Origin: Gemmatimonas sp.
GTDB lineage: Bacteria; Gemmatimonadota; Gemmatimonadetes; Gemmatimonadales; Gemmatimonadaceae
Assembly (NCBI RefSeq): GCF_031426495.1
Contig: NZ_JANPLK010000051.1
Location: 62,001 to 126,000, forward strand
Length of the DNA: 64,000 nucleotides
Direction of reading: 5' to 3'
The notes under the pieces are model-generated. The model saw nothing but the letters and a program-made list of their open reading frames with translations, did no database searches and was not told where the DNA came from. The stretch's first letter is position 1; each line of letters begins with the position of its first letter. A program made the translations under genes and the position numbers. Positions 24,695 to 33,380 of this stretch are shown here, piece after piece.

Positions 24695-26323
24695 CTAGCC
24701 TGGATACAAAACGGAGTGATCGAGCGCGTTGCCATGCAGCGCCGAAGCGCTCATCGTATTCGCACTCAGCGCGATTGCCCGCGCGAGTTCTCGCCGCCGC
24801 ACTTTGCCACTTCCCGTCATGGGAAAGACATCGAAGAAGCGGACGAAATCGGGAACCTTGTCGGCCGCCATCGTTTCCTGGGCGAAGCGTTTGATCTCGC
24901 CACCCGTGATGACTGCCCCTTCTACTGGCACGATGCACGCGCACACCAGCTCTCCCATGACATCATGGGGCACGCCGATCACGCAGACATCGTCCACTGC
25001 CGGATGCGCACGCAGACGATCCTCGAGTTCGCGCGGGTAGAGCTGCATGCCCCCGCGCGAAATCGTCTCCTGCCGCCGCCCGACGATCTTCACATAGCCA
25101 TCCTCATCGATGATCCCCAGATCACCGGTGAGGAAATATCCGTCCGACGTGGTGACCTTGGCGGTCTCGGCCGGCATGCGGAGATAGCCCCGCATGAGAT
25201 TGGACCCGCGGACGGCAATCTCGCCGACCGCTTCGGGTCCGTGCAGCTCTCCCGTGATCAGATCCATCGCCATGATCTCAACGCCGGGAAGGGCGCAGCC
25301 CACGGTGCTCAAACGACGTTCGTCGTTGTCGGCAAAGCGGGTGATCGTGACCACGGGTCCGGTTTCCGTGAGGCCGTACGCCACGAGCACATCGCACCAG
25401 CGACGCACCCGGCGCACCAGCGCCTCGTCCACCGAACTGCCGGCAATGACGCCGGCTCGCAGCGACGTGAGTCGCGACGGGTCGAACGACTCCTCACGCA
25501 TGAGAAGGTGATACTGCGTGGGCACGCCGTGCAGCACCGTGACCTTCGCGTCGGCGATGAGCGCGAGGGCGCGCGCCGGGTCGAAAGACGGTTGCAGCAC
25601 GATCGTCGCTCCACGTGCCATCGTGCCCAGCATGATGCCGAAGCCGAAGATGGCGAAGAACGGAACCGCTCCGAGCACACGGTCGTCCGGCGAAATCTCG
25701 AGGATCTCCGCCACACGCACCGCGTTTTCCACCAGCGCCCGGTGCGACAGTGGCACGCCCTTCGGCTTGCCCATCGTTCCCGACGTGTACATGACGGCCA
25801 GGTCGGCCGTCTCGTCATACACCGCTGGTCGCGGAACCGATCGTCCGGTGCCGCTCGAGACGAGATCTTCGAACTGGAAGATCCGGTCGTCGTACCACAG
25901 GTCCTCGTCGCCTACCGTGACCACGTACTGCAGGTCGGGCAGATCGCCGAGTAATTCTTCGAAGCGCTGTAGAAAGTCGACCCCGTCCCATTTCTCGATG
26001 GTGACGACGGCGCTCGCTTCAGCGTGTCGCAGCTGGTAGCGCAGATCGTGAATGCTGAGCTGCGGACTGACCGGCACCACGACAGCGCCCAACTTCGCGG
26101 CCGCTAACGTGGCGATGATCCACTCGACGCCGTTCGGCAGGTTGACCGCTATGCGATCGCCCGTGCCAAGCCCCAATTCGGAGAAAGCAGCAGCCAGGGA
26201 GGACGCGTCGGCGTCCACCTGCTGATAGGTCCACGTCCGTTCACCATTCGTGGCGAGCACGCGTGCGGGATGCTCCTGCGCACGTTGCTCGACCAAAGGG
26301 GCTAGGGACCACGACGTTGCCAT
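24695..26323 (-). CDS. AMP-dependent acyl-CoA synthetase/ligase
   Basis: A 542-residue ANL-superfamily enzyme that adenylates a carboxylate and transfers it to CoA. Motifs in order: P-loop-like VMYTSGTMGKPKGVPLSHR, VAYGLTETGPVVTI, FLTGDLGIIDEDGYVKIVGR (motif with Asp and Arg), ETISRGGMQLYPRELEDRL and the C-terminal MTGSGKVRRREL with the catalytic Lys. It looks closest to medium/long-chain fatty-acid or benzoate-type ligases; the exact acid cannot be told. It is the first gene of a minus-strand trio with the NYN gene and the 3-methyladenine glycosylase, and diverges from the histidine kinase at 26364. Confidence 0.92.
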   Translation of the reverse strand: MATSWSLAPLVEQRAQEHPARVLATNGERTWTYQQVDADASSLAAAFSELGLGTGDRIAVNLPNGVEWIIATLAAAKLGAVVVPVSPQLSIHDLRYQLRHAEASAVVTIEKWDGVDFLQRFEELLGDLPDLQYVVTVGDEDLWYDDRIFQFEDLVSSGTGRSVPRPAVYDETADLAVMYTSGTMGKPKGVPLSHRALVENAVRVAEILEISPDDRVLGAVPFFAIFGFGIMLGTMARGATIVLQPSFDPARALALIADAKVTVLHGVPTQYHLLMREESFDPSRLTSLRAGVIAGSSVDEALVRRVRRWCDVLVAYGLTETGPVVTITRFADNDERRLSTVGCALPGVEIMAMDLITGELHGPEAVGEIAVRGSNLMRGYLRMPAETAKVTTSDGYFLTGDLGIIDEDGYVKIVGRRQETISRGGMQLYPRELEDRLRAHPAVDDVCVIGVPHDVMGELVCACIVPVEGAVITGGEIKRFAQETMAADKVPDFVRFFDVFPMTGSGKVRRRELARAIALSANTMSASALHGNALDHSVLYPG

Positions 26324-26363
26324 TCCACTCCGGGATCGGGTACAGCCACGTAAATTACTGACT

Positions 26364-27680
26364 ATGAACGAGATGCGGAAGCCGACCGTTGACGAAAGCG
26401 GGTCGAACCCTCAGAACCGTCCGGGAGAGAAACCCTCCTCCGAAGGCTCTCGTAGGGAGCGGCGTCGGCTCGCACGCGCCGGGTCCCGGGCACCGTTCCG
26501 GTCACGGTTGTTCGCCATGCTGATTCTGTTCGCGCTCGTCCCCACCGTGGCGGTCGCGTTGGTGGGTGTCGGTACGGCCAGTCGGGCCCTCTCGATGTTG
26601 TCGGCCCGATCGGCGTGGGAGCGGATCGCGCTCAGTGGCGAACAGGCGCTGTCCGCCACGCGGTCCGCGCCGCTCACCGTCGAGCAACGGGCCGCGGTGG
26701 AACGGCACGAAGCCGAACTGCGCCAGTCGGTGGAGTTGGCACGTCGTTTCGATTTCGTAGCCGGTCGCTCGATGCGTCTGGTCGTAACGGGCGCGGTGCT
26801 GGTGGTGCTGTTGGTGGCGGTCGGTGCCTCGCGCGTGGCCGGACATCTGAGTCGTCAGCTCAGCCGTCCGCTCGATGAACTGGTGGGATGGACCGGGTTG
26901 ATCCGCACGGGGCGGCCCATCCCGGGGCAACCGGAGCGCCGCGGCGCACCGGAATTCGAAGTACTGCGAACGGGGATGCGCACCATGGCTCAGGAACTCG
27001 AAACGGGACGACGACGGGCGCTCGAGGCCGAGCGCGCCGAGGCGTTCCGCGAATCGGCCCGCCGGTTTGCGCACGAGCTCAAGAACCCGCTCACGCCGAT
27101 CCGCTTTGCAGTCGACCGACTGCGGCGTTCCGCCCCCGAGGAGTTGCGCGACACCGTGGAAGTGCTGGCCGAGGAGGCCGCGCGTCTGGAAACGATGGCC
27201 AAGAGCTTTGCCCAGTTCGGCCGTCTTCCCGATGGGCCGGCGGCCGACATCGATGTGTCGGAGCTCGTCACCCGCGTCGCGCGCAGTACGGTCCCCGAGC
27301 GGCTCGCCGTGGCGATCGCCGCCGACGACGCGTTGCCGTTGGTGCACGGCTTCCACGAACCGCTCGTTCGCGCCGTGACGAACGTGCTGATGAACGCCGT
27401 CGATGCCTGCGGTGCGTCGGGACAGATCGACATCGCGTTGCGCTACGCGGCTCCCCATGTCACGATCACGATCCGCGACAGCGGCTGCGGCATCGCCCCC
27501 GACGCGCTGGCGCGCATCTTCGACCCGTACGTGACGACCAAGCCTGGCGGCACAGGACTCGGGCTCGCCATCGCGCGACAGACGATGGAAGCCCATCAGG
27601 GATTCATCGACGCCACAAGCGCGCTTGGCCAGGGCACCGAGATCATACTGCGCCTCCCCATTCGCGAGACCACGGCATGA
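26364..27680 (+). CDS. NtrY-like membrane sensor histidine kinase
   Basis: A 438-residue kinase started at the ATG at 26364. A basic N-terminus is followed by two membrane segments (LFAMLILFALVPTVAVALVG and LVVTGAVLVVLLVAVGASRV) enclosing a short periplasmic loop of about 80 residues, then a HAMP-like linker. The H-box is RRFAHELKNPLTPIRFAVDR, the NtrB/NtrY type that pairs with NtrC regulators. N-, G1- and G2-boxes are VTNVLMNAVDACG, IRDSGCGIAPD and KPGGTGLGLAIARQTM. It is followed by two small membrane genes and a sigma-54 response regulator, all overlapping or closely spaced. Confidence 0.92.
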   Translation: MNEMRKPTVDESGSNPQNRPGEKPSSEGSRRERRRLARAGSRAPFRSRLFAMLILFALVPTVAVALVGVGTASRALSMLSARSAWERIALSGEQALSATRSAPLTVEQRAAVERHEAELRQSVELARRFDFVAGRSMRLVVTGAVLVVLLVAVGASRVAGHLSRQLSRPLDELVGWTGLIRTGRPIPGQPERRGAPEFEVLRTGMRTMAQELETGRRRALEAERAEAFRESARRFAHELKNPLTPIRFAVDRLRRSAPEELRDTVEVLAEEAARLETMAKSFAQFGRLPDGPAADIDVSELVTRVARSTVPERLAVAIAADDALPLVHGFHEPLVRAVTNVLMNAVDACGASGQIDIALRYAAPHVTITIRDSGCGIAPDALARIFDPYVTTKPGGTGLGLAIARQTMEAHQGFIDATSALGQGTEIILRLPIRETTA

Positions 27681-28141
27681 CCCAGAATCAACCCACAGCG
27701 GTGAACGTTCAACCGCTCGGCGATCGCCTGCTCATCACGATGCCGTCGTCCGACGGCACGCGACGCAGCATCGAGGTGTCGGCCGACGGGAAGGCCTTGT
27801 TAAGCGTCGACGGCATGACCACGACCGCCATCCAGCCGCCGCCCGCGCGGGCGCAGCGCAGCCTCCCCAACGGCGTCGTGGACATCGTGCAGGCGATGGG
27901 AGCGATGATCATGATGGTGGTCGTCTTCGGTCCGCTGGCGCGTGCCGTTGCGCGCAGAATCGAGAAGCGCGCCATGATCACGCCGGCCGCCCTTTCTCCG
28001 GAAGTCGCGCAGCGGCTCGCAGCCATCGAGCGGGCAGTCGATTCGGTGGCGGTGGAAGTTGAACGCATCAGTGAAGGGCAGCGCTTCACGACGAAGCTGC
28101 TGTCGGACCGAACCAAGCTTGAAGCGGAGCGGGTTTTATGA
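27677..28141 (+). CDS. Small membrane coiled-coil protein, copy 1
   Basis: A 154-residue protein with ATGA overlap to the kinase. Residues 1-60 are polar, beta-rich (LLITMPSSDGTRRSIEVSADG). One membrane segment follows (VVDIVQAMGAMIMMVVVFGPL), then a basic stop-transfer segment (ARAVARRIEKR). The C-terminal helix carries AIERAVDSVAVEVERISEG and QRFTTKLLSDR. The next gene has the same layout and C-terminal helix, so the two are paralogues. Position between an NtrY-like kinase and its NtrC-like regulator suggests that they modulate or sense for that pair. Family not recognised. Confidence 0.65.
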   Translation: MTQNQPTAVNVQPLGDRLLITMPSSDGTRRSIEVSADGKALLSVDGMTTTAIQPPPARAQRSLPNGVVDIVQAMGAMIMMVVVFGPLARAVARRIEKRAMITPAALSPEVAQRLAAIERAVDSVAVEVERISEGQRFTTKLLSDRTKLEAERVL

Positions 28142-28707
28142 AGAGCGTGCGCCATCAGCCGGCCTCACAGGGCCTGCAGGCAGAAATCGCCCAGACGATT
28201 CGCGATGCACAACAGGCCACGCGCGATGCACAACAGGCCACGCGCGATGCACAGCAGGCTGATGCCGACGCCGCGCGTGCTCCGGCCGAGCCGCTCCCTC
28301 CCGGCACGATCGTCTTCACCGGCGACGGCAGCGGCGACAACGTGCGCATCAACGTGAAGGACGGCAACGTCGTGCTCTCACAGGGCGAGAACACCACGAC
28401 CATTCCGCTCCGGGATGTCGTACCGCCGGGGTTAGTGCAAATGTCCTGGGCGCTGGCGGCCTCGGTGATCGCCGTGTTCATCGGCTGGCCGATTGCCCGC
28501 GCCATCGCGCGCGCCATCGACCGTCGCGGTCGCGCTGCGCGTGCCGACAACGCGCTCGAGGCGCAGCTGGCGCAACGGTTCGACGCGATGGAGCGCAACA
28601 TCGATACCGTGGCCGTGGAGATGGAGCGTCTCAGCGAAGCGCAGCGCTTCACCTCGAAGCTGCTGGAACAGCGTTCGGCCGCGGTCCCGCTCGACGCCAA
28701 CCGGTAG
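28138..28707 (+). CDS. Small membrane coiled-coil protein, copy 2
   Basis: A 189-residue paralogue of the preceding protein, again with an ATGA overlap. The N-terminus has a three-fold tandem heptad (Thr-Arg-Asp-Ala-Gln-Gln-Ala) that can form a coiled coil. A Gly/Asp-rich beta segment (TIVFTGDGSGDNVRINV) and one membrane segment (MSWALAASVIAVFIGWPIA) follow. The C-terminal helix is AMERNIDTVAVEMERLSEA then QRFTSKLLEQR, nearly the same as in copy 1. The two could form a hetero-oligomer. No known family is recognised, and 12 bp later comes the response regulator. Confidence 0.65.
   Translation: MKSVRHQPASQGLQAEIAQTIRDAQQATRDAQQATRDAQQADADAARAPAEPLPPGTIVFTGDGSGDNVRINVKDGNVVLSQGENTTTIPLRDVVPPGLVQMSWALAASVIAVFIGWPIARAIARAIDRRGRAARADNALEAQLAQRFDAMERNIDTVAVEMERLSEAQRFTSKLLEQRSAAVPLDANR
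28198..28260 (+). repeat. Three in-frame 21-bp tandem repeats
   Basis: Three units of 21 bp (core CGCGATGCACAACAGGCC) at 28198, 28219 and 28240 encode Ile/Thr-Arg-Asp-Ala-Gln-Gln-Ala in the second small membrane protein. Units 1 and 2 are nearly identical at DNA level and unit 3 has two third-base changes, suggesting recent expansion. Confidence 0.85.
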
Positions 28708-28719
28708 TCGGCAGCCGCC

Positions 28720-30114
28720 ATGCCCAGTGTCCTGATCGTCGACGACGAACCGAACATCCGACGGATGGTCGGCGCCCTGCTGAGCGCCGAGGGATACGAC
28801 GTGCGCGATGCCGCCGACGGGGCCACCGGGCTCGCCCTCGCGGAAGCGAACGAGCCGGACGTCGCGCTGGTCGATCTCATGATGCCGGGCGACCTCGATG
28901 GACTGGCGCTCCTGCAGAAACTGCGGGAACGTCGCCCCGACATGCCCGTCGTCATGATGAGCGGTCGCGCCGCACTCACCGATGCGGTGCGGGCTACCAA
29001 GCTTGGCGCCTTCACCTTTCTCGAGAAGCCACTCACCCCCGAGGGGGTGCTGCTGGCCCTCGCGTCGGCCTTCGAGCTGCGTCAGGCGCGTCGCGCCGCT
29101 GCGGCCCTACGGGAAGATCTCGGCATCTCGGGCGAGATGGTCGGGGAGTCACCGGTGATGCATGACGTGCGCGCACTCATCGCGCGCGTGGGTCCGACCG
29201 ACGCGCGTGTGCTTATTACGGGCGAATCGGGCACAGGCAAGGAACTCGTGGCCGCAGCGCTGCACCTGGCCAGTCCGCGACGCGATCGCCCGTTCATACG
29301 CGTGAACTGCGCAGCCATTCCACGCGATCTTGTGGAAAGCGAGATGTTCGGCCACGAGCGGGGCGCGTTCACTGGCGCCACCGATCGACGCCTCGGCCGC
29401 TTCGAGCTCGCCCACACCGGCACGCTGTTCCTTGATGAAGTCGGCGACCTCGGTGCCGAAGCACAAGCGAAGCTGTTGCGCGCCATCGAAGCGCGCGAAA
29501 TCGAACGCGTGGGCGGGGGCAAGCCGATCAAGATCGATGTGCGCATTCTGGCCGCGACCAACAAGGACTTGGCGCGCGCCGTGGCCGACGGCAGCTTCCG
29601 CGAGGATCTGTTCTTTCGACTGAACGTGATCCCGATTCAGCTGCCGCCGCTGCGCGACCGGCCGGGTGATCTGCCGGCACTCGTGCGACATTTTTCGGCG
29701 CGACATCGCACGCGCACTGGACGTCCACTCGTGCAATGGCACGACGACGCCCTCGGTGCGCTGAGTAGTTATCGGTGGCCCGGCAATGTGCGCGAGCTTG
29801 CCAACATCGTCGAGCGGCTGGCGATCTTGCACGCCGGCAGCGTGGTGGGGCGTGGGGAAGTGTTGCAGGTGCTGCCCACCGTGGCCGCAGACCCCTTCAG
29901 TGTGCCCGCGAGCCAGAATGCAGAGCGGGCGGGCGAGACGCTGCCGATCCTACCACTGAGCGATGCCCTCGATGCCTATGAACGCCGACTCATTTCGGCG
30001 GCGCTGGCGCAGAGTGATGGGAACGTGGCCGAGGCCGCGCGACGCTTGCAAACCGATCGGCCCAATCTGTATCGACGCATGCGCCGACTGGGCCTGGCAT
30101 CGGCCGGCGAGTGA
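28720..30114 (+). CDS. Sigma-54-dependent response regulator (NtrC family)
   Basis: A 464-residue activator. The receiver domain has Asp-Asp-Glu in VLIVDDEPNIRRMV, phospho-Asp in VALVDLMMPGDLDG and Lys in FLEKPLTP. The AAA+ domain carries Walker A (ITGESGTGKELVAAAL), GAFTGATDRRLGRF with the sigma-54-contacting GAFTGA loop, Walker B (GTLFLDEVGDL) and the sensor II region (YRWPGNVRELANIVERL). The C-terminal Fis-type helix-turn-helix is NVAEAARRLQTDRPNLYRRM. It should activate sigma-54 promoters on phosphorylation by the NtrY-like kinase encoded three genes upstream. The gene ends this operon; its targets are unknown. Confidence 0.95.
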   Translation: MPSVLIVDDEPNIRRMVGALLSAEGYDVRDAADGATGLALAEANEPDVALVDLMMPGDLDGLALLQKLRERRPDMPVVMMSGRAALTDAVRATKLGAFTFLEKPLTPEGVLLALASAFELRQARRAAAALREDLGISGEMVGESPVMHDVRALIARVGPTDARVLITGESGTGKELVAAALHLASPRRDRPFIRVNCAAIPRDLVESEMFGHERGAFTGATDRRLGRFELAHTGTLFLDEVGDLGAEAQAKLLRAIEAREIERVGGGKPIKIDVRILAATNKDLARAVADGSFREDLFFRLNVIPIQLPPLRDRPGDLPALVRHFSARHRTRTGRPLVQWHDDALGALSSYRWPGNVRELANIVERLAILHAGSVVGRGEVLQVLPTVAADPFSVPASQNAERAGETLPILPLSDALDAYERRLISAALAQSDGNVAEAARRLQTDRPNLYRRMRRLGLASAGE

Positions 30115-30289
30115 TGACGCGCGCCGTTCAAACCTTTGGTGTGATTCGAGTGTCTGCGCTCGTATCGCGTATCGAGAAGACACACCCGTTGTCCGGAATC
30201 GATGACGTTCGTGCGAGGCGGGTCCCTGTGCGGCGCGTGTGGTACATGACGTGCCCTTGGTGGCCGTGAACCTGAAGCAGGAGAAACTG

Positions 30290-32074
30290 ATGAAGACAGC
30301 CATGACCCCACGTGGTCAGGCCAGAATGGTCCTCGCGATGCTCGGTGTGATGTGGACGGCGTTGCCGTGCGCAACGGCGTCGGCCCAGCGGGATCGCGAC
30401 GGGGACCCAGAACGCGCACGGCGGCTGGGCGGCGTTCCGCGCGAGGTGGCGCTCGAGGTCACGGCGGTATGGAACGACCCGGCGACCCGGCGCGTGCGCG
30501 GTGACTTCGCGTTGGCGCCAACGGATACCGTGCGCGGCGATCTCGCCGTCCTTGGCGGCCGCGCACGGTTGGCCGGCGTAGTGACCGGCCAAGTCGTCGT
30601 GCTCAACGGCGACGCCGCGCTGGTGGATGGCGCGCGGATCGAGCGCTCGCTCACGATAATCGGCGGCGCGTTCGACTCACCCGAGCGCCCGAATGTGGGC
30701 GGCGAAATTCGCGTGTGGAGCGCGGCGTATCGCTACCACGAGGTGGGTGACACGCTGGTGGCCGATCTCGATTTCTTCTCCCGCTGGTCCAGCTGGATGC
30801 GGGACGACGAACGCAGCAGCGGCCGGACACGGAGCGACCTGCTGGTCACGACGGCGCACACGTACAACCGCGTGGAAGGGCTGCCGATTTACGTGGGTCC
30901 GCGCGTTCGCGCCCGCAGCGGCGACACGCGCGTACGTGCTGAGGTGTTCGGCATCTTCCGTACGGGCGATGCGCTGACGTGGAAGCGCGAGAACCTTGGC
31001 CACCGCGTGCTGTTCGAAGTGCGCCAGGGCAATAGTGCCGGCGTGGCGATTGGCGGCCGCTTGTTCGACGAAGTGGACGCCGTCGAGAAGTGGCAGCTCA
31101 CCGACACCGAAGTCGGACTCAATGCCTTTCTGTTCACGCGCGACTACCGCGATTACTGGCAGCGTCATGGCGGTCAGGGTTACGTGAGCCTGTTTGCCGG
31201 GCGAGGGTCGGAGGTGAAGGCGTCGTACGGCGAAGAGCGCTGGAGGTCACGGCGGGCGCGCAACGTACTGTCGATCGTGAACGACAAGGTGCCGTGGCGA
31301 GTGAATCCGCTAGCCGAGGACGGCGTGATGAAGCTGCTGACCGTGTCGGCCACGTTCGATACGCGGAACAGTCCGAAGGATCCGCGCGCCGGCTGGTATC
31401 TGCGCGGCGAATATGAGCGCGGGGATGGCGATCTGGCGCGGTACATCTCCCTCGACCCGGTGCCGGCGCTGGGCAATGACGTCGTGTATTCCCGTGCCCT
31501 GCTCGACCTGCGCCGCTACAACCGCCTCGGCCCCAACGGCTCACTGAACATGCGCGCCGTGCTGGGCGGGTGGGTCAGCGGCGACCCGCTGCCGGCGCAG
31601 CGCCGGTTCTCGGTGAGCGGCATCGATGCACTGCCGGGCTTCGACTTCCGTCGTCAGCTCAGCGACACCGACGTCGGCACCTGCGCCACGGGAGACGAAC
31701 AGGCGTACGCGGCACTCGGCCGACCGGCGCTGTGCGATCGCATGGCGTTGCTGCAGATCGAGTGGAAGGGGGACTTCCGGGTGAATCTGTTTGGCGACGA
31801 CGACGATCTTGGTGATCGGCGCTGGGTGTTCGGTCGCGTGAAGGCCGACGGCGCTTGGGTGGTGTTCGCGAACTCGGGGCGCGGGTGGCTGGTCGGTCCG
31901 CGCGACAGCGACAACCTGGTTTACCCAAAGGGCGGCGTGCCCGACATCAAGTCGTGGCGCACCGATCTGGGCGGCGGCTTTGATTTCGGGAACTTCGGCG
32001 TGTATGTGGCGCAGGCGGTCTCGGAGAGCGGCCTGTCTCCGAATGTCTACATGCGGCTCAGTCGCCGCTTCTGA
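30290..32074 (+). CDS. Outer-membrane beta-barrel protein (surface-antigen/Omp85-like) with bactofilin-like N-terminal repeats
   Basis: A 594-residue exported protein started at the ATG at 30290, which has GGAG 7 bases upstream. A signal peptide ends near ATASAQ (residue 33). Residues about 55-140 show short beta repeats (DTVRGDLAVLGGRARLAGVV, VVVLNGDAALVDGARIERSL) similar in pattern to beta-helical polymer-forming proteins. From about 230 to the end lie amphipathic strands of a barrel (MKLLTVSATFDTRNSPKDPR, RFSVSGIDALPGFDFRRQL), ending in aromatic Phe (LSRRF) as outer-membrane proteins do. The barrel resembles the D15/TamA surface-antigen domain. Function unknown; the 175-bp leader has no recognised motif. 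Confidence 0.75.
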   Translation: MKTAMTPRGQARMVLAMLGVMWTALPCATASAQRDRDGDPERARRLGGVPREVALEVTAVWNDPATRRVRGDFALAPTDTVRGDLAVLGGRARLAGVVTGQVVVLNGDAALVDGARIERSLTIIGGAFDSPERPNVGGEIRVWSAAYRYHEVGDTLVADLDFFSRWSSWMRDDERSSGRTRSDLLVTTAHTYNRVEGLPIYVGPRVRARSGDTRVRAEVFGIFRTGDALTWKRENLGHRVLFEVRQGNSAGVAIGGRLFDEVDAVEKWQLTDTEVGLNAFLFTRDYRDYWQRHGGQGYVSLFAGRGSEVKASYGEERWRSRRARNVLSIVNDKVPWRVNPLAEDGVMKLLTVSATFDTRNSPKDPRAGWYLRGEYERGDGDLARYISLDPVPALGNDVVYSRALLDLRRYNRLGPNGSLNMRAVLGGWVSGDPLPAQRRFSVSGIDALPGFDFRRQLSDTDVGTCATGDEQAYAALGRPALCDRMALLQIEWKGDFRVNLFGDDDDLGDRRWVFGRVKADGAWVVFANSGRGWLVGPRDSDNLVYPKGGVPDIKSWRTDLGGGFDFGNFGVYVAQAVSESGLSPNVYMRLSRRF

Positions 32075-32112
32075 TTCTCGAATTGCCACACGCGTCGCGG
32101 TCGGTGCATTCG

Positions 32113-32745
32113 ATGGTTCGCACGCTGGTCGCCGTTCTGCTACTCCTGACGGGAGTTGGTGGAACGGCGTCGGCGCAGTCGCGCCCGGAGATCGACATTC
32201 GGGTAGCACCGACGTCGTTCCCGCCGCAGGTGGCGATCCGTGGTGTGCTCACCGAGAAACCGTTCGACGAACTGCTGCGCAGCGGATTCCCGGCGCGCCT
32301 GCATGTGCGGGCCGAAGTGTGGACCATCGGCCGCTGGTTTGACGACGTGCTCGGCCGCGCCGAATGGGACATCGTGGTGCGCTACGATGCCATCGACCGC
32401 ACGTACGAAGTGGGGCGCTTCGTGGCGGGACGCCTGATGCCACTGGGCAGCTACGTGCGCTTTTCCGACGCGCGCGCCGCCAGCGAACTACCGTACCTCC
32501 CCGCGCTCACCGCACCACCACGCGGACGCAAGAGTTACGTGGCGGTGCAAGCCGAGTTGCAGACGCTCGACGTGAGCGACCTCGACGAACTCGAGCGGTG
32601 GCTGCGCGGCGAAGCCTCGCCGGCGGTGCGCGGAAAGCGAAGTCCCGGCACCGCGCTCACCCGCGGCGTACGGTCGTTGGCGAGCCGCCTGCTGGGCGGT
32701 GAAGTGCGACGGCTCGAGGCGAAGAGTCCCGCCGTGACGTACTGA
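32113..32745 (+). CDS. Exported hypothetical protein (DUF4390-like)
   Basis: A 210-residue protein with a signal peptide (MVRTLVAVLLLLTGVGGTASAQ) and a mature part of mixed strands. The pattern GVLTEKPFDELLRSGFPARLHVRAEVW, shown here only by ends (GVLTEKPF ... HVRAEVW), then WFDDVLGRAEWDIVVRYD and VAVQAELQTLDVSDLDELERW, resembles DUF4390, whose members accompany two-component genes in some proteobacteria. The assignment is from memory of the pattern and is tentative. It follows the barrel gene by 38 bp and is probably co-transcribed. It converges with the HNH gene with one base between the stops. Confidence 0.55.
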   Translation: MVRTLVAVLLLLTGVGGTASAQSRPEIDIRVAPTSFPPQVAIRGVLTEKPFDELLRSGFPARLHVRAEVWTIGRWFDDVLGRAEWDIVVRYDAIDRTYEVGRFVAGRLMPLGSYVRFSDARAASELPYLPALTAPPRGRKSYVAVQAELQTLDVSDLDELERWLRGEASPAVRGKRSPGTALTRGVRSLASRLLGGEVRRLEAKSPAVTY

Positions 32746-32746
32746 C

Positions 32747-33325
32747 TTAGGCCGTGACGACGGCGCCCTCGATCTTCTCGAGTTCGCGCAGCGTCTCCTC
32801 GCCGTAGAACACTTTGATGTACTGCGCCTGAATGGGCGTCAGTCGCCGCACCGCCCAGCTGAGATGCACGAAGTGCGGCTCGGACGGGGCGTGGAGCGGC
32901 GTCATGCCGATTTCGGAGGGCATACGATTCGCCTTTTTCGTGTTGCAGCCACTGCAGGCCGTCACCACGTTCGTCCACTCGTTCGAGCCACCGCGCGAGA
33001 TCGGGATCAGGTGATCGCGCGTGAGCGACTCCCGCGGCTTGAGCTCAGTAGAGCGACGCCCGCAATACTGACACTGATAGTCGTCACGGGCGAACAGGAA
33101 CGTGTTCGTGACCTGGCGACGGAATCGTCGCGGCACGTGCACGAATCGGGTCAGGCGGATGACCGCCGGGCGCGGAAATGCTTGTCGTTCCGAACGCACG
33201 GGCATGCCCGTGTCGGCCTCGACGATTTCCGCCTTGCCGTCGATCACCAGCCGTAGCGCTCGCCGAAGCGGCACCATGGTCAGGGGTTCATACGACGCAT
33301 TCAGTGCGAGACATCCGGCGATCAC
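32747..33325 (-). CDS. HNH endonuclease
   Basis: A 192-residue protein starting at GTG with GGAGGGT 8 bases upstream. A beta-rich N-terminus (CLALNASYEPLTMVPLRRAL) of the type common in chromosomal HNH proteins precedes the nuclease core. The core has zinc-binding Cys-Gln-Tyr-Cys-Gly, the H-N-H motif in SLTRDHLIPISRGGSNEWTN and a second pair, ACSGCNTKKANR. This family is widespread as a stand-alone gene and is not clearly tied to restriction or mobile elements; no methyltransferase neighbour is present. It is convergent with the exported protein gene. Confidence 0.9.
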   Translation of the reverse strand: MIAGCLALNASYEPLTMVPLRRALRLVIDGKAEIVEADTGMPVRSERQAFPRPAVIRLTRFVHVPRRFRRQVTNTFLFARDDYQCQYCGRRSTELKPRESLTRDHLIPISRGGSNEWTNVVTACSGCNTKKANRMPSEIGMTPLHAPSEPHFVHLSWAVRRLTPIQAQYIKVFYGEETLRELEKIEGAVVTA

Positions 33326-33380
33326 GCCCTACCCTCCACTCTACAGTGTTAAGGTCGATGGGTCCGCTAGGAGAAGAGTA

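Noticed and set aside
23669..25954. A 761-codon plus-strand open frame opposite the NYN and acyl-CoA synthetase genes
   Set aside because: Antisense to clear genes with motifs, with His/Arg-rich shadow composition and no ribosome site.
32747..33325. HNH gene as part of a restriction or anti-phage island
   Set aside because: There is no methyltransferase, helicase or other defence gene nearby; neighbours are housekeeping or envelope genes.
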